Assembly (NCBI RefSeq): GCF_003600625.1
Contig: NZ_CP032489.1
Location: forward strand, 744,001 to 808,000
Source: Arachidicoccus soli
Lineage (GTDB): Bacteria > Bacteroidota > Bacteroidia > Chitinophagales > Chitinophagaceae
Length of the DNA: 64,000 bases
Direction: 5' to 3'
Under the pieces are notes generated by a model. It saw nothing but the letters and a program-made list of their open reading frames with translations, was not told the DNA's origin and ran no database searches. The position numbers and the translations under genes were made by a program. Below are positions 26,633 to 34,522 of the stretch, one piece after another; the first letter of the stretch is position 1, and each line of letters begins with the position of its first letter.

Positions 26633-28111
26633 TTAACCTACACTACCTTCCAAAGTCAAACTCAACAGTTTTTGCGCTTCTACTGCAAACTCCATTGGTA
26701 ATTGATTCAAAACTTCTCGTGCATATCCGTTCACAATTAATGCAACGGCTTGTTCTGTGTCAATCCCTCTTTGGTTAAGATAGAAAATTTGATCTTCCCC
26801 TATTTTAGAAGTTGTGGCCTCGTGCTCAATTGTTGCTGTATTATTTTTCGATTCAATATAAGGGAAAGTATGCGCGCCACACAAATCTCCAATCAGCAAA
26901 GAGTCACATTGGGTAAAGTTTCTGGCATTTTCGGCCTTACTGCCAACTTGTACCAAACCTCGGTAACTATTTTGCCCATAGCCAGCGGAAATACCTTTAG
27001 AAATAATGCGACTTTTGGTATTTTTTCCTAAATGAAAAATCTTAGTTCCCGTATCGGCTACTTGATGGTTTTTTGTAACTGCTACTGAATAAAATTCACC
27101 GACAGAATTATCACCTTGCAAGATTACGCTAGGATATTTCCAGGTAATGGCAGAACCTGTTTCGACTTGAGTCCAAGATATTTTGGAATTGGCTCCTCGA
27201 CATGCGCCACGCTTGGTTACAAAATTGTAAATACCTCCTTTACCGTCTTTATCACCAGGAAACCAGTTTTGTACAGTTGAATATTTTACTTCTGCATTTT
27301 CCATTGCAACGATTTCTACAATAGCAGCGTGTAGTTGATTCTCATCTCTTTTAGGTGCAGTGCAGCCTTCAAGATAACTTACATAAGCGCCTTCATCGGC
27401 TATAATTAAAGTACGTTCAAACTGACCGGTGTTTTCTGTATTTATTCTAAAATAAGTAGAAAGTTCCATAGGGCAACGTACACCTTTTGGCACATATACA
27501 AATGATCCGTCTGAAAATACAGCTGAGTTTAATGATGCAAATTTGTTGTCGGAATAAGGAACAACTGAACCCAAATATTTCTTTACAAGTTCAGGGTGTT
27601 TTTGTATTGCCTCACTTATAGAGCAGAATATTACGCCCAACTTACCCAATTCTTCTTTGAAAGTAGTTGCTACAGAAACACTGTCAAATACTGCATCTAC
27701 AGCTACTTTTGGTTTATTGTTATCTTCAACACCAGCTAGTACCTTTTGTTCATTTAAAGGAATGCCTAATTTGGCAAATGTTTCTAGAAGCTCCGGGTCT
27801 ACTTCCTCTAAACTGCTTAATTTCTTTTTGTTTTTCGGAGCCGCATAATAGGATATAGCTTGAAAATCAATTTCGGGCATGGGGAAGTTTTGCCAATGGG
27901 GCATGCCTTGTTTATTAAAGGTCTGATAGCCCTTTAATCGCCAATCCAATAGCCACTGCGGTTCGTTTTTTTTCTTAGAAATAAAACGAATTACATCCTC
28001 ATTCAACCCTGCGGGAATCACATCCATTTCGATATTGGTACTAAAACCAAATTCGTATTCTTGGGTGGAAATCCGGTCTAATATATCCTCATCTGTCTCT
28101 TTCGTAGCCAT
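26633..28111 (-). CDS. sufB: Fe-S cluster assembly protein SufB
   Basis: The main scaffold subunit of the SUF complex, 492 residues. It has the N-terminal [13 protein letters not shown] block, the [15 protein letters not shown] stretch near residue 214, several beta-helix strands with EGCTAP (conserved Cys near 250), the [14 protein letters not shown] block near 325 and the C-terminal [15 protein letters not shown] motif with the conserved Glu that helps receive the cluster. It follows the A-type carrier by about 36 bases. Confidence 0.97.
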   Translation of the reverse strand: MATKETDEDILDRISTQEYEFGFSTNIEMDVIPAGLNEDVIRFISKKKNEPQWLLDWRLKGYQTFNKQGMPHWQNFPMPEIDFQAISYYAAPKNKKKLSSLEEVDPELLETFAKLGIPLNEQKVLAGVEDNNKPKVAVDAVFDSVSVATTFKEELGKLGVIFCSISEAIQKHPELVKKYLGSVVPYSDNKFASLNSAVFSDGSFVYVPKGVRCPMELSTYFRINTENTGQFERTLIIADEGAYVSYLEGCTAPKRDENQLHAAIVEIVAMENAEVKYSTVQNWFPGDKDGKGGIYNFVTKRGACRGANSKISWTQVETGSAITWKYPSVILQGDNSVGEFYSVAVTKNHQVADTGTKIFHLGKNTKSRIISKGISAGYGQNSYRGLVQVGSKAENARNFTQCDSLLIGDLCGAHTFPYIESKNNTATIEHEATTSKIGEDQIFYLNQRGIDTEQAVALIVNGYAREVLNQLPMEFAVEAQKLLSLTLEGSVG

Positions 28112-28147
28112 TTTATAAAGTCAAAATTTTAAATCAATTTTAAAAAT

Positions 28148-28474
28148 CTACACTGCAAAGCTCTCGCCGCAGCTACAAGTTCTTGTCGCATTCGGGTTAT
28201 TAAAAAATAATCCCTTGCCATTTAATCCGCTGGAATAATCCAATTCGGTTCCAAAAAGATATAATAAACTCTTCTTATCTACCAAAATCGTAATATCTTT
28301 ATCGGTGAATACCTCATCCTCTTTCCTCCTTTCGGAGTCAAATTCCAATTGATATTCTAACCCTGAACAACCGCCACCACGGACACCTACGCGCACATAT
28401 TTTCCTTTTTCAGAGGGTTGTTTGCTCAGTAAGCCTTCTATATATTCCTTCGCTGCATTTGAAACGGTAATCAT
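28148..28474 (-). CDS. A-type Fe-S carrier (SufA/IscA/ErpA family)
   Basis: The 108-residue protein has the three cysteines that hold the transferred cluster: GGGCSGLEY near residue 36 and the C-terminal pair in CSCGESF at about 102-104. A-type carriers pass Fe-S clusters from the scaffold to target enzymes. Sequence alone does not separate SufA, IscA and ErpA; its place directly upstream of sufB favours a SufA-like role. A TAACTTCG box (minus strand, 28495-28502), one mismatch from TAnnTTTG, lies about 20 bases upstream and may be the start of the main suf operon. Confidence 0.93.
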   Translation of the reverse strand: MITVSNAAKEYIEGLLSKQPSEKGKYVRVGVRGGGCSGLEYQLEFDSERRKEDEVFTDKDITILVDKKSLLYLFGTELDYSSGLNGKGLFFNNPNATRTCSCGESFAV

Positions 28475-28494
28475 ACACTTTCCTTTTGGATGTG

Positions 28495-28502
28495 CGAAGT
28501 TA
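28495..28502 (-). promoter_or_regulatory. Possible suf operon -7 element
   Basis: On the minus strand the bases are TAACTTCG, one mismatch from TAnnTTTG, 21 bases before the A-type carrier start. It is the best candidate for the head of the A-B-C-D transcript. Confidence 0.35.
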
Positions 28503-28580
28503 CGAATAGAAATTCATTTATGGTTTTGAACCACTATCTTTCTTTATTTGGGGGGTCCTTTCAATAACATTTCTTTAATT

Positions 28581-29357
28581 CTATATTTTTTCCACTACTA
28601 TTGAAATCGCATTCAAATGGGATTGATATTTTCTAAATAGATGTCTTATCTCCATCAAACGCCTTCTGGCCTTTTGATGAATCAAAATATTTACCGCTAT
28701 TCTAATAGATCTAAAAATGCCTTCGTCTGCAATTACACGTTTAAGCTCAAGTAAGCGCATTGGACTAAAGAATACCTCTTTTATGCTAAATCCTTCATTT
28801 TTAAATAAATTTTCCCATTCAATTATCGTTAATGGCCTTGCATTGACGTGCATGGTAATTGCAAGATTTTTCTGAATATCTTCTTTAGTTTCTTCGCTTA
28901 TATTTTCAGGCTCAAGGCATAATTCATGGATCGCATATAATCCACCTTCTCTCAAAATTCTGTATGCTTCCTGTATAACTTCACTCTTCCGGTGATTGGC
29001 TTGCATGGTCAGCATTGCTTCTCCTAAAATTTTATCTATACTTTCATCTTTTATATGGCTCTGTGCAGCATTGCCTATTATGATATGAGAATTTTTGCCA
29101 TTAAATTTCTTTTGTAAATTTTTAGCTGCACTTTCGTTGGCCTCAACCGCAGTATAAGATTTTGGATGATAGCTTAACAATAAGGACGCTGTAGCGCCCA
29201 TACCTGGTGCAAATTCTAAAATGTTATCGTTCTTGGAGATTTGCAATGATTTAATTATTTTTAATGTAAGTTGTTTGCCTCCGGGGCGTAAAACTCTTTT
29301 GCCCAATTTTGCCAATAACCAATGCGCCTGCTCTTTTTCTATATTTGTTGTATTCAT
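28581..29357 (-). CDS. Class I SAM-dependent methyltransferase downstream of the Rrf2 gene
   Basis: The 258-residue protein has motif I as ILEFAPGMGATASLL near residue 46 (with Ala and Pro in place of the more common Gly-Cys), the acidic AVEANE near 71 and GNAAQSHIKDESIDKILGEAMLTM as motifs II/III. The C-terminal part is basic and helical (HQKARRRLMEIRHLFRKY). Target unknown. It begins about 50 bases after the Rrf2 gene on the same strand, so it is probably under its control rather than part of the SUF machinery. Confidence 0.88.
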   Translation of the reverse strand: MNTTNIEKEQAHWLLAKLGKRVLRPGGKQLTLKIIKSLQISKNDNILEFAPGMGATASLLLSYHPKSYTAVEANESAAKNLQKKFNGKNSHIIIGNAAQSHIKDESIDKILGEAMLTMQANHRKSEVIQEAYRILREGGLYAIHELCLEPENISEETKEDIQKNLAITMHVNARPLTIIEWENLFKNEGFSIKEVFFSPMRLLELKRVIADEGIFRSIRIAVNILIHQKARRRLMEIRHLFRKYQSHLNAISIVVEKI

Positions 29358-29406
29358 AATTGAATACTTTTTTAATGATTGATTTGAAATAAATTACCTG
29401 CTCGAT

Positions 29407-29841
29407 TTAACGTTTTAAAAATGTAAGACCATCGTTCAATCCATTAGATAATTCTTTTATACTTGTGGTTTCTAACATTGTTTTTAAACTTTCCCGCACA
29501 ACTTTAAATTTGTGATGTACAGGGCAAGGTTTGGCTTCATTGCAAACATTTAGGCCCAAACCACAACCTTTATAGATATCATCACCATCTATAGCATTTA
29601 CAATATGAGATAGCTTTATTTTTTCCAGTGAATTCTCATTTATTTTAAATCCTCCTGCAGCCCCCCTTGTCGAAATAATGATTTTGCTATGGGTAAGTTG
29701 CTGTAATATTTTGGCAGTAAATGCCTCAGGAGAATTAATTGCTTTTGCGATCTCTTTTAAGCTTACATATTTACTTTGTTGAGATTGATGTGCAATATGA
29801 AGGGTTGCTTTAATACCGTATTCACATGATTTTGAAAACAT
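29407..29841 (-). CDS. Rrf2 family transcriptional regulator with three cysteines
   Basis: The 144-residue regulator has a winged helix-turn-helix (SLKEIAKAINSPEAFTAKILQQL, about residues 27-49; wing STRGAAGGF near 58-65) and three cysteines C93, C100 and C106 in the pattern C-x6-C-x5-C, close to the Fe-S ligands of IscR and NsrR. It may therefore sense Fe-S status or nitric oxide. I start at the ATG at 29841: an in-frame start at 29874 lies upstream of a TACCTTTG promoter box and would lie outside the message. It heads a unit with a methyltransferase and lies at the head of the SUF cluster. TAGGA sites around its promoter suggest autoregulation. Confidence 0.93.
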   Translation of the reverse strand: MFSKSCEYGIKATLHIAHQSQQSKYVSLKEIAKAINSPEAFTAKILQQLTHSKIIISTRGAAGGFKINENSLEKIKLSHIVNAIDGDDIYKGCGLGLNVCNEAKPCPVHHKFKVVRESLKTMLETTSIKELSNGLNDGLTFLKR

Positions 29842-29854
29842 ATTTAGATTTATT

Positions 29855-29902
29855 CTAGGACAAAGGTAAGGCAAGATATTTAAATAGGATAATAATGTCC
29901 TA
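29855..29902 (-). promoter_or_regulatory. Rrf2 promoter with TAGGA-type operator sites
   Basis: The minus-strand -7 box TACCTTTG (29861-29868) overlaps TAGGAC at 29856-29861. Further upstream TAGGATAATAATGTCCTA at 29885-29902 is an inverted repeat (TAGGA, 8-base spacer, TCCTA) over the expected -33 region. This is the arrangement of a repressor operator. Confidence 0.6.
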
Positions 29903-29966
29903 ATTAATTTTTATTTTCATCTTTCTTTCACATAAGGAATGGATTTAAATGTGTGCTTTTATTTTA

Positions 29967-30038
29967 ATATCCTAATTAACAATGGTTTGGGACTTTCTAT
30001 ATCTCTTTGGCACAGTGTCTGCTTTTAATGAATAGGAT
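29967..30038. promoter_or_regulatory. Further TAGGAT/ATCCTA half-sites
   Basis: ATCCTA at 29969-29974 is followed by ATTAA, repeating TCCTAATTAA seen at 29899-29908, and TAGGAT occurs at 30033-30038, 31 bases before the next plus-strand gene. These may be extra Rrf2 sites, linking that gene to the same regulator. Confidence 0.35.
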
Positions 30039-30068
30039 TTTATTTCTAACCTATTAATGTATTGAATT

Positions 30069-30500
30069 ATGAAAACAAAACACCTTTCGCTAGTCGCACT
30101 AGCAATGATGATGAGCGCTGCAATTTACGCTCAGGACACCATTCCTCAGAAGGACACCATCCCTCAAAAGGATACTACAAAAAAAGATACGACCACCGTT
30201 CCGCAGAAGGATACAATGTCGAGTTTTGTAGTATTAAACAGCAGGTCTTTGTCCACAACAGACACTATCCCTGAAAAAACGGATACTACAAAAAAAGACA
30301 CACCAACTGTGGCCGCTTTTGCTATGGTAAACAATTTTCAGGATACCACTACACTTCCTAAAAAAGACACTACAGATAAACCTAAGAAAGATACCACTTC
30401 TTCCTTAGCTTTTGTAAATGTTCCCCAGAAAAATACAATTTTTCTGAAGAGTGAAAGTGCAGAATCAGTTTTACCGAAATTGGAAAATAAAACGGTATAA
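30069..30500 (+). CDS. Secreted low-complexity protein with DT-P-KKDT repeats
   Basis: The 143-residue protein has a signal peptide (about residues 1-22, ending IYAQ) and then a degenerate repeat built from DTIPQK, KKDTT and related units, clustered in three blocks separated by short hydrophobic stretches such as FVVLNS and AFAMVNNF. It is rich in Asp, Thr, Lys and Pro with no cysteines, so the mature chain is likely extended. I recognise no family. The hydrophobic interludes recur in similar form (SSFVVLN, AAFAMVN, SSLAFVN), which suggests a longer 35-40-residue unit present three times. Confidence 0.8.
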   Translation: MKTKHLSLVALAMMMSAAIYAQDTIPQKDTIPQKDTTKKDTTTVPQKDTMSSFVVLNSRSLSTTDTIPEKTDTTKKDTPTVAAFAMVNNFQDTTTLPKKDTTDKPKKDTTSSLAFVNVPQKNTIFLKSESAESVLPKLENKTV

Positions 30501-30520
30501 AATTTTAAATGAAAAAAATT

Positions 30521-30558
30521 AAAGGGATTGGGCAATTATTGCTCAGTCCCTTTTTAAT
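30521..30558 (+). terminator. Terminator after the repeat protein
   Basis: AAAGGGATTGGGC pairs imperfectly with GCTCAGTCCCTTT around a short loop and is followed by a T tract, before the metallopeptidase gene. Confidence 0.8.
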
Positions 30559-30608
30559 ATCAAAAACAGATATTATATTGCAACTATATTTTAATTAAAA
30601 ATATCCCT

Positions 30609-31481
30609 ATGAAATGGTTAAACCCTGATGACAGCACCGATGGAGTTGAAGTACAAAAAGGTGGTCGAGGAAAAACAGCTGGTAAAATTGGCGGACTCGG
30701 CGCTGTTGTGATTGTTATTATTTCTTTGATCCTTGGTAAGAACCCCATGGAAATGTTGGGCTTTGTAAATAATGCCATCCCTGGACAGCAACAGACGCAA
30801 ACGACGGGAACTGTTACTAATATGAATGGTAATAATGATTCAACTTTTACCGTTAGAGTTTACAATAGCGCCAATAAAGTATGGGAAGGGGTTTTTGATC
30901 AACAATTGCACAAAAATTATAGCCGCCCGATTTTGTCTTTATTTGAAGGTTCTACGCAAACAGCTTGTGGTGGTGCATCTGCTGCTTCCGGACCATTTTA
31001 TTGCCCCGGAGATAGAAAGGTTTACATAGACTTATCATTTTTCAATGAATTAGCACAACGATTTAAAGCACCCGGACAATTGGCTATGGCATATGTGGTT
31101 GCACATGAAATGGGGCATCATATTCAAAATCTGTTAGGTGTAACCGATAAGTTAGATGCGGCCCGGCAAAGATTAAGTGAAGCCGATTACAATAAGCTTT
31201 CTGTAAAATTGGAATTGCAAGCTGATTTTTACGCCGGCTTTTGGGCACATTATGCCGAGCAAGAAAAAATAATTTCTTTAGAACCCGGCGATATTGAATC
31301 AGCACTAGCAGCGGCTAATGCAGTAGGAGATGATAATTTGCAGAAGCAAGCACAAGGCTATGTCGTGCCTGAATCTTTTACTCATGGTACTTCGGCCCAG
31401 CGTATATATTGGTTTAAAAAAGGATATACAACCGGTGATCTAAGTCAAGGTGATACTTTTGATGATGCGAGTTTAAATTAG
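30609..31481 (+). CDS. Neutral zinc metallopeptidase (YpfJ family)
   Basis: The 290-residue protein starts MKWLNPDDSTDGVEVQKGGRG, the typical opening of the YpfJ/KPN_02809 family, followed by a membrane segment at about residues 27-45. The metal motif HEMGHH, within VAHEMGHHIQN, is near residue 165 and the third ligand Glu is likely in LELQADFYAGFWAH near 199. Members are single-pass membrane proteins with a periplasmic peptidase domain; natural substrates are unknown. Its stop lies two bases from the end of the convergent SDR gene. Confidence 0.94.
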   Translation: MKWLNPDDSTDGVEVQKGGRGKTAGKIGGLGAVVIVIISLILGKNPMEMLGFVNNAIPGQQQTQTTGTVTNMNGNNDSTFTVRVYNSANKVWEGVFDQQLHKNYSRPILSLFEGSTQTACGGASAASGPFYCPGDRKVYIDLSFFNELAQRFKAPGQLAMAYVVAHEMGHHIQNLLGVTDKLDAARQRLSEADYNKLSVKLELQADFYAGFWAHYAEQEKIISLEPGDIESALAAANAVGDDNLQKQAQGYVVPESFTHGTSAQRIYWFKKGYTTGDLSQGDTFDDASLN

Positions 31482-31483
31482 TT

Positions 31484-32242
31484 CTAACCTTTATGTGTAA
31501 AAAAAGAATTCGCTTGAGCTGTACATGTAATTACTAGATCATTGATACAAACATGCATAGGTAATGTTGCACAGTAATAGGCTACATCAGCTATATCGTT
31601 TGCTTGTAGTGCATCGTAGCCCGCATACACAGCTTCACTTTTTACTTTATCACCCTTAAAGCGTATATCCGAAAATTCGGTTTCTGCCGCACCGGGGTGA
31701 ATAGCCGTTACCTTTATTTTATGCTGTAATAATTCTATTCTTTGCGATTGCGATATAGAATCTACTGCATGTTTGGTAGCGCAATAGACGTTTCCCATCG
31801 GATATACATCTTTTGCAGCAGTAGAGCCAATATTGATGATATGCCCTTTTTTATTTTTGATAAAATAAGGCACAATTGCTTTTGATACATAGAGTAATCC
31901 TTTTACATTGGTATCAATCATGGTTTCCCAATCATCGATGGAAGCCTCGTCAAAATTATCACGCCCTAAAGCCAAGCCTGCATTATTAACAAGTATATCA
32001 ATTTGTTGCCATTCACTAGGAAGATTACTTAGTTGGGTGAAAACATCTTCTCGATTTCTTACATCAAAATTCAGTGATAAAACTTGCACTTTATTTTTCT
32101 CTAATAAAGACTTGGAAAGTGTTTCGAGCCTTTCTTTTCTTCTTCCGGTAATAATGCAATTCCAGCCTTTGGAAGCAAATTTTTCAGCAATGGCTTTTCC
32201 AAAACCTGAGGTGGCGCCGGTTATTAAAATGATTTTAGACAT
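31484..32242 (-). CDS. SDR family NAD(P)-dependent oxidoreductase (YdfG-like)
   Basis: The 252-residue classical short-chain dehydrogenase has the cofactor motif TGATSGFG at about residues 8-15, an Arg pair (GRRKERL) after strand 2 that favours NADPH, NNAGLALG near 87, the catalytic Ser in INIGSTAAK and the YCATK motif near 154. The set resembles YdfG-type 3-hydroxy acid dehydrogenases. I start at 32242, since the 23 residues before it in frame are not SDR-like. Substrate not fixed. Confidence 0.93.
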   Translation of the reverse strand: MSKIILITGATSGFGKAIAEKFASKGWNCIITGRRKERLETLSKSLLEKNKVQVLSLNFDVRNREDVFTQLSNLPSEWQQIDILVNNAGLALGRDNFDEASIDDWETMIDTNVKGLLYVSKAIVPYFIKNKKGHIINIGSTAAKDVYPMGNVYCATKHAVDSISQSQRIELLQHKIKVTAIHPGAAETEFSDIRFKGDKVKSEAVYAGYDALQANDIADVAYYCATLPMHVCINDLVITCTAQANSFFTHKG

Positions 32243-32365
32243 TGTATATTCTTTAAAGGAATAAAGATATGAACTTTGAATTATTGAAAATAAATCTTTC
32301 TTTTTTTGCAATACTTAAATTCGTACACAATTATAACAATCTACTTAAAAATTAAATACTATTTT

Positions 32366-32373
32366 TACGTTTG
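32366..32373 (+). promoter_or_regulatory. Putative -7 element of the thioredoxin-like gene
   Basis: TACGTTTG matches TAnnTTTG exactly and lies 40 bases before the ATG at 32413. An in-frame TTG at 32371 falls within it, so that start is ruled out. Confidence 0.5.
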
Positions 32374-32412
32374 TATAATCAAGAAAAATTAAACAAGAAT
32401 AAAAAAGTATTT

Positions 32413-32910
32413 ATGAAATATTTGTTTGCAATATGTACGATGGTGTTTTTGTTTGGTACGGTAAGTGCGCAAACCTATGATAGCATTCCGCCTTATCAGA
32501 AAGATTCAACTTTACCCAAATTTTTATTACTTCGAGAAGATAGCTCATGGTTTAATACAGCACAGATTCCTAAACGTACACCCGTTGTCATTACTTTCTT
32601 TAACCCAAGCTGTGAACATTGCGAACATGAAGCAACAATTTTGTCGAAACAAATGAGTAAATTAAAAAATGTTTATTTTATCTGGGCAACTTACGAAGGT
32701 AGCTTTGCTGAAATTAATGAATTTGCTAAGAAATATCATTTATCGGATTACAAGAATATTCATTTTTTTAAGGATGTAAATTTTTTAATACCTAGCTTTT
32801 ATCGGTTGCGCATGACACCTTATATGGCAGCTTACAACAAACACGGCAAGTTGGTTAAGACTTGGGATGCAGGCGCGAGCCCTGAAGAATTGGTCGAAAT
32901 GTTTAAATAA
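32413..32910 (+). CDS. Thioredoxin-like (TlpA-type) secreted redox protein
   Basis: The 165-residue protein has a signal peptide (about residues 1-19, ending VSAQ) and a thioredoxin fold with the active-site motif CEHC in FFNPSCEHCEHEA near residue 65, followed by RMTPYMAAYNKHGKLV with the cis-Pro near 142. It probably acts in the periplasm as a disulfide reductase or thiol sensor. The closing segment DAGASPEELVEMF is typical. It is a single-gene unit between a -7 element and a perfect terminator. Confidence 0.9.
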   Translation: MKYLFAICTMVFLFGTVSAQTYDSIPPYQKDSTLPKFLLLREDSSWFNTAQIPKRTPVVITFFNPSCEHCEHEATILSKQMSKLKNVYFIWATYEGSFAEINEFAKKYHLSDYKNIHFFKDVNFLIPSFYRLRMTPYMAAYNKHGKLVKTWDAGASPEELVEMFK

Positions 32911-32926
32911 AATATTATCCTAGTTT

Positions 32927-32968
32927 AGATAGAAAAGAGCAGGCAATTACCTGCTCTTTTCTATCTAA
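32927..32968. terminator. Perfect 17-bp terminator hairpin
   Basis: The arms at 32927-32943 and 32950-32966 are exact complements around a six-base loop, with A and T runs inside the stem. It ends the thioredoxin-like gene. Confidence 0.88.
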
Positions 32969-32972
32969 GGTA

Positions 32973-33320
32973 ATGTTGTACCTCAAACCAAGAGAAGCTA
33001 ATTTTAGAGTTTTTAGTGAAGCCCAGAAGAATAATTTTGATGATTTATATAAATCTATTCTTTCTTTAGAATCTTCTAAAAACTTAATTATACAAATAGA
33101 TATTTTTATTATAATTAATGGATTTATTGGGTTTCAATTAGTGGAAGCTAGAATACAATCATTAAATTATATAATTAATCATAACTTTAATCAATATGAT
33201 TACTTTATGATAAGTCATCATATATTTCTATTTTTAGGCTGTTATACTTTCAAATCCTTAGAAATAGACGCTGAAATCGTTTTACTAAACTCGCTGAAAC
33301 GCTTTGCTAATCATTGTTAG
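32973..33320 (+). CDS. Hypothetical membrane-associated protein (doubtful)
   Basis: A 115-codon frame starts seven bases after the terminator hairpin, with a weak AAGG upstream. The product has two hydrophobic stretches (about residues 37-55 and 78-93) and an amphipathic end. No family is recognised, and A/T-rich DNA gives such hydrophobic frames by chance. If real, it is a very short-leader or leaderless gene. I list it with low confidence. Confidence 0.35.
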   Translation: MLYLKPREANFRVFSEAQKNNFDDLYKSILSLESSKNLIIQIDIFIIINGFIGFQLVEARIQSLNYIINHNFNQYDYFMISHHIFLFLGCYTFKSLEIDAEIVLLNSLKRFANHC

Positions 33321-33432
33321 CAAAAAAATATACTTTATCACACTCGATAATTTATATTCTATTTTGTACATTCGCTGCTTGATATAAATATGAACGCAAT
33401 CGATTTCGTGTATTTATTAATAATATTTTAAA

Positions 33433-34416
33433 ATGTTGAATAAAGTAAATAAGATAGCCATTTTAACATCTGGTGGAGATTCTCCTGGTATGAATGCCGC
33501 ATTAAGAGCAGTCGTTAGAACGGGGCTTTATTTTGGATTAGAGGTATATGGAATCATGCGCGGTTATAGCGGTATGATGGAAGATGATATATTTCAAATG
33601 GATTCTCGTTCGGTAGCCAATATTATTCAACGTGGCGGAACTATTCTGAAGTCCGCTCGATGTAAAGAGTTTTATACAGCAGAAGGTAGGGCGAAAGCTT
33701 ATGCCAACCTCAAAAAAAGAGATATCGATGGTTTAGTTGTAATTGGTGGTGATGGTAGTTTTACCGGTGCTATGAAATTGCAAGCTGAATTTGGTATTCC
33801 TGTTATTGGTTTACCGGGCACTATTGATAAAGATTTGTACGGAACCGATTTTACAATTGGGTTCGACACCGCTGTAAATACAGCGGTTGAAGCTATAGAT
33901 AAAATACGTGATACGGCTGATGCACATGATCGACTTTTTATTGTAGAAGTAATGGGACGTCATGCCGGTTATATTGCACTTCATAGTGGTATTGCCACAG
34001 GTGCTGAGACTATTCTGATTCCTGAAGCTTCGACTAATATGGATGATGTAATTGCTTCTCTTTCAGAAAAAGAAAAAAGAAAGAAACTAGTTAATATTAT
34101 TGTAGTAGCTGAAGGTGATGCTTTTGGGGGTGCGAATGAGGTGGCTAAAGTAATTAAAGAAAGATTACCAAAATTCGATACAAAAGTTTCTATTTTAGGC
34201 CATATACAACGTGGTGGTTCGCCAACTTGTTCTGACAGATTAATCGCAAGTAGAATGGGGTATCATGCTATAGAAGCTTTATTAGCAGGGAAATCAAACG
34301 TAATGGTAGGGATTATAAATAATGAAATGTCCTATACCCCACTTGAAATAGCTATCCGAGAAAAAGATATAATAGATGAAGACTGGCTAAGAATTGTTAA
34401 AATACTTGCCAGCTAA
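33433..34416 (+). CDS. pfkA: ATP-dependent 6-phosphofructokinase
   Basis: The enzyme phosphorylates fructose 6-phosphate in glycolysis. The 327-residue protein has the ATP loop SGGDSPGMNAALRA near residue 13, GGDGSFTGA near 105 and PGTIDKD near 128. The Gly in GGDGS and the Gly before TID, rather than Asp and Lys, point to ATP and not pyrophosphate as donor. The usual TIDND is TIDKD here, leaving the catalytic Asp in place. The effector-site Arg motif (EVMGRHAGY) is present, so allosteric control is likely. Followed by pyk after a hairpin. Confidence 0.97.
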   Translation: MLNKVNKIAILTSGGDSPGMNAALRAVVRTGLYFGLEVYGIMRGYSGMMEDDIFQMDSRSVANIIQRGGTILKSARCKEFYTAEGRAKAYANLKKRDIDGLVVIGGDGSFTGAMKLQAEFGIPVIGLPGTIDKDLYGTDFTIGFDTAVNTAVEAIDKIRDTADAHDRLFIVEVMGRHAGYIALHSGIATGAETILIPEASTNMDDVIASLSEKEKRKKLVNIIVVAEGDAFGGANEVAKVIKERLPKFDTKVSILGHIQRGGSPTCSDRLIASRMGYHAIEALLAGKSNVMVGIINNEMSYTPLEIAIREKDIIDEDWLRIVKILAS

Positions 34417-34425
34417 TACGCTTAG

Positions 34426-34474
34426 ATGGAAGTTAGAAGTATTCGATTTAAATACTTTAACTTCCATTTTTATT
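34426..34474 (+). terminator. Hairpin with T tract between pfkA and pyk
   Basis: ATGGAAGTTA and TAACTTCCAT plus AAGTATT/AATACTT form one long stem (34426-34467, one unpaired base) followed by TTTTATT. It is either the pfkA terminator or a partial attenuator within a pfkA-pyk message. Confidence 0.75.
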
Positions 34475-34522
34475 GATTATATATACATATAAAACATGTT
34501 CAAATTAAATTAAGCATACAAA

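Noticed and set aside
30062-30274. A 70-codon frame in the repeat gene in a second phase
   Set aside because: It is a shadow created by the repeated codons; the other frame has a signal peptide and the full repeat.
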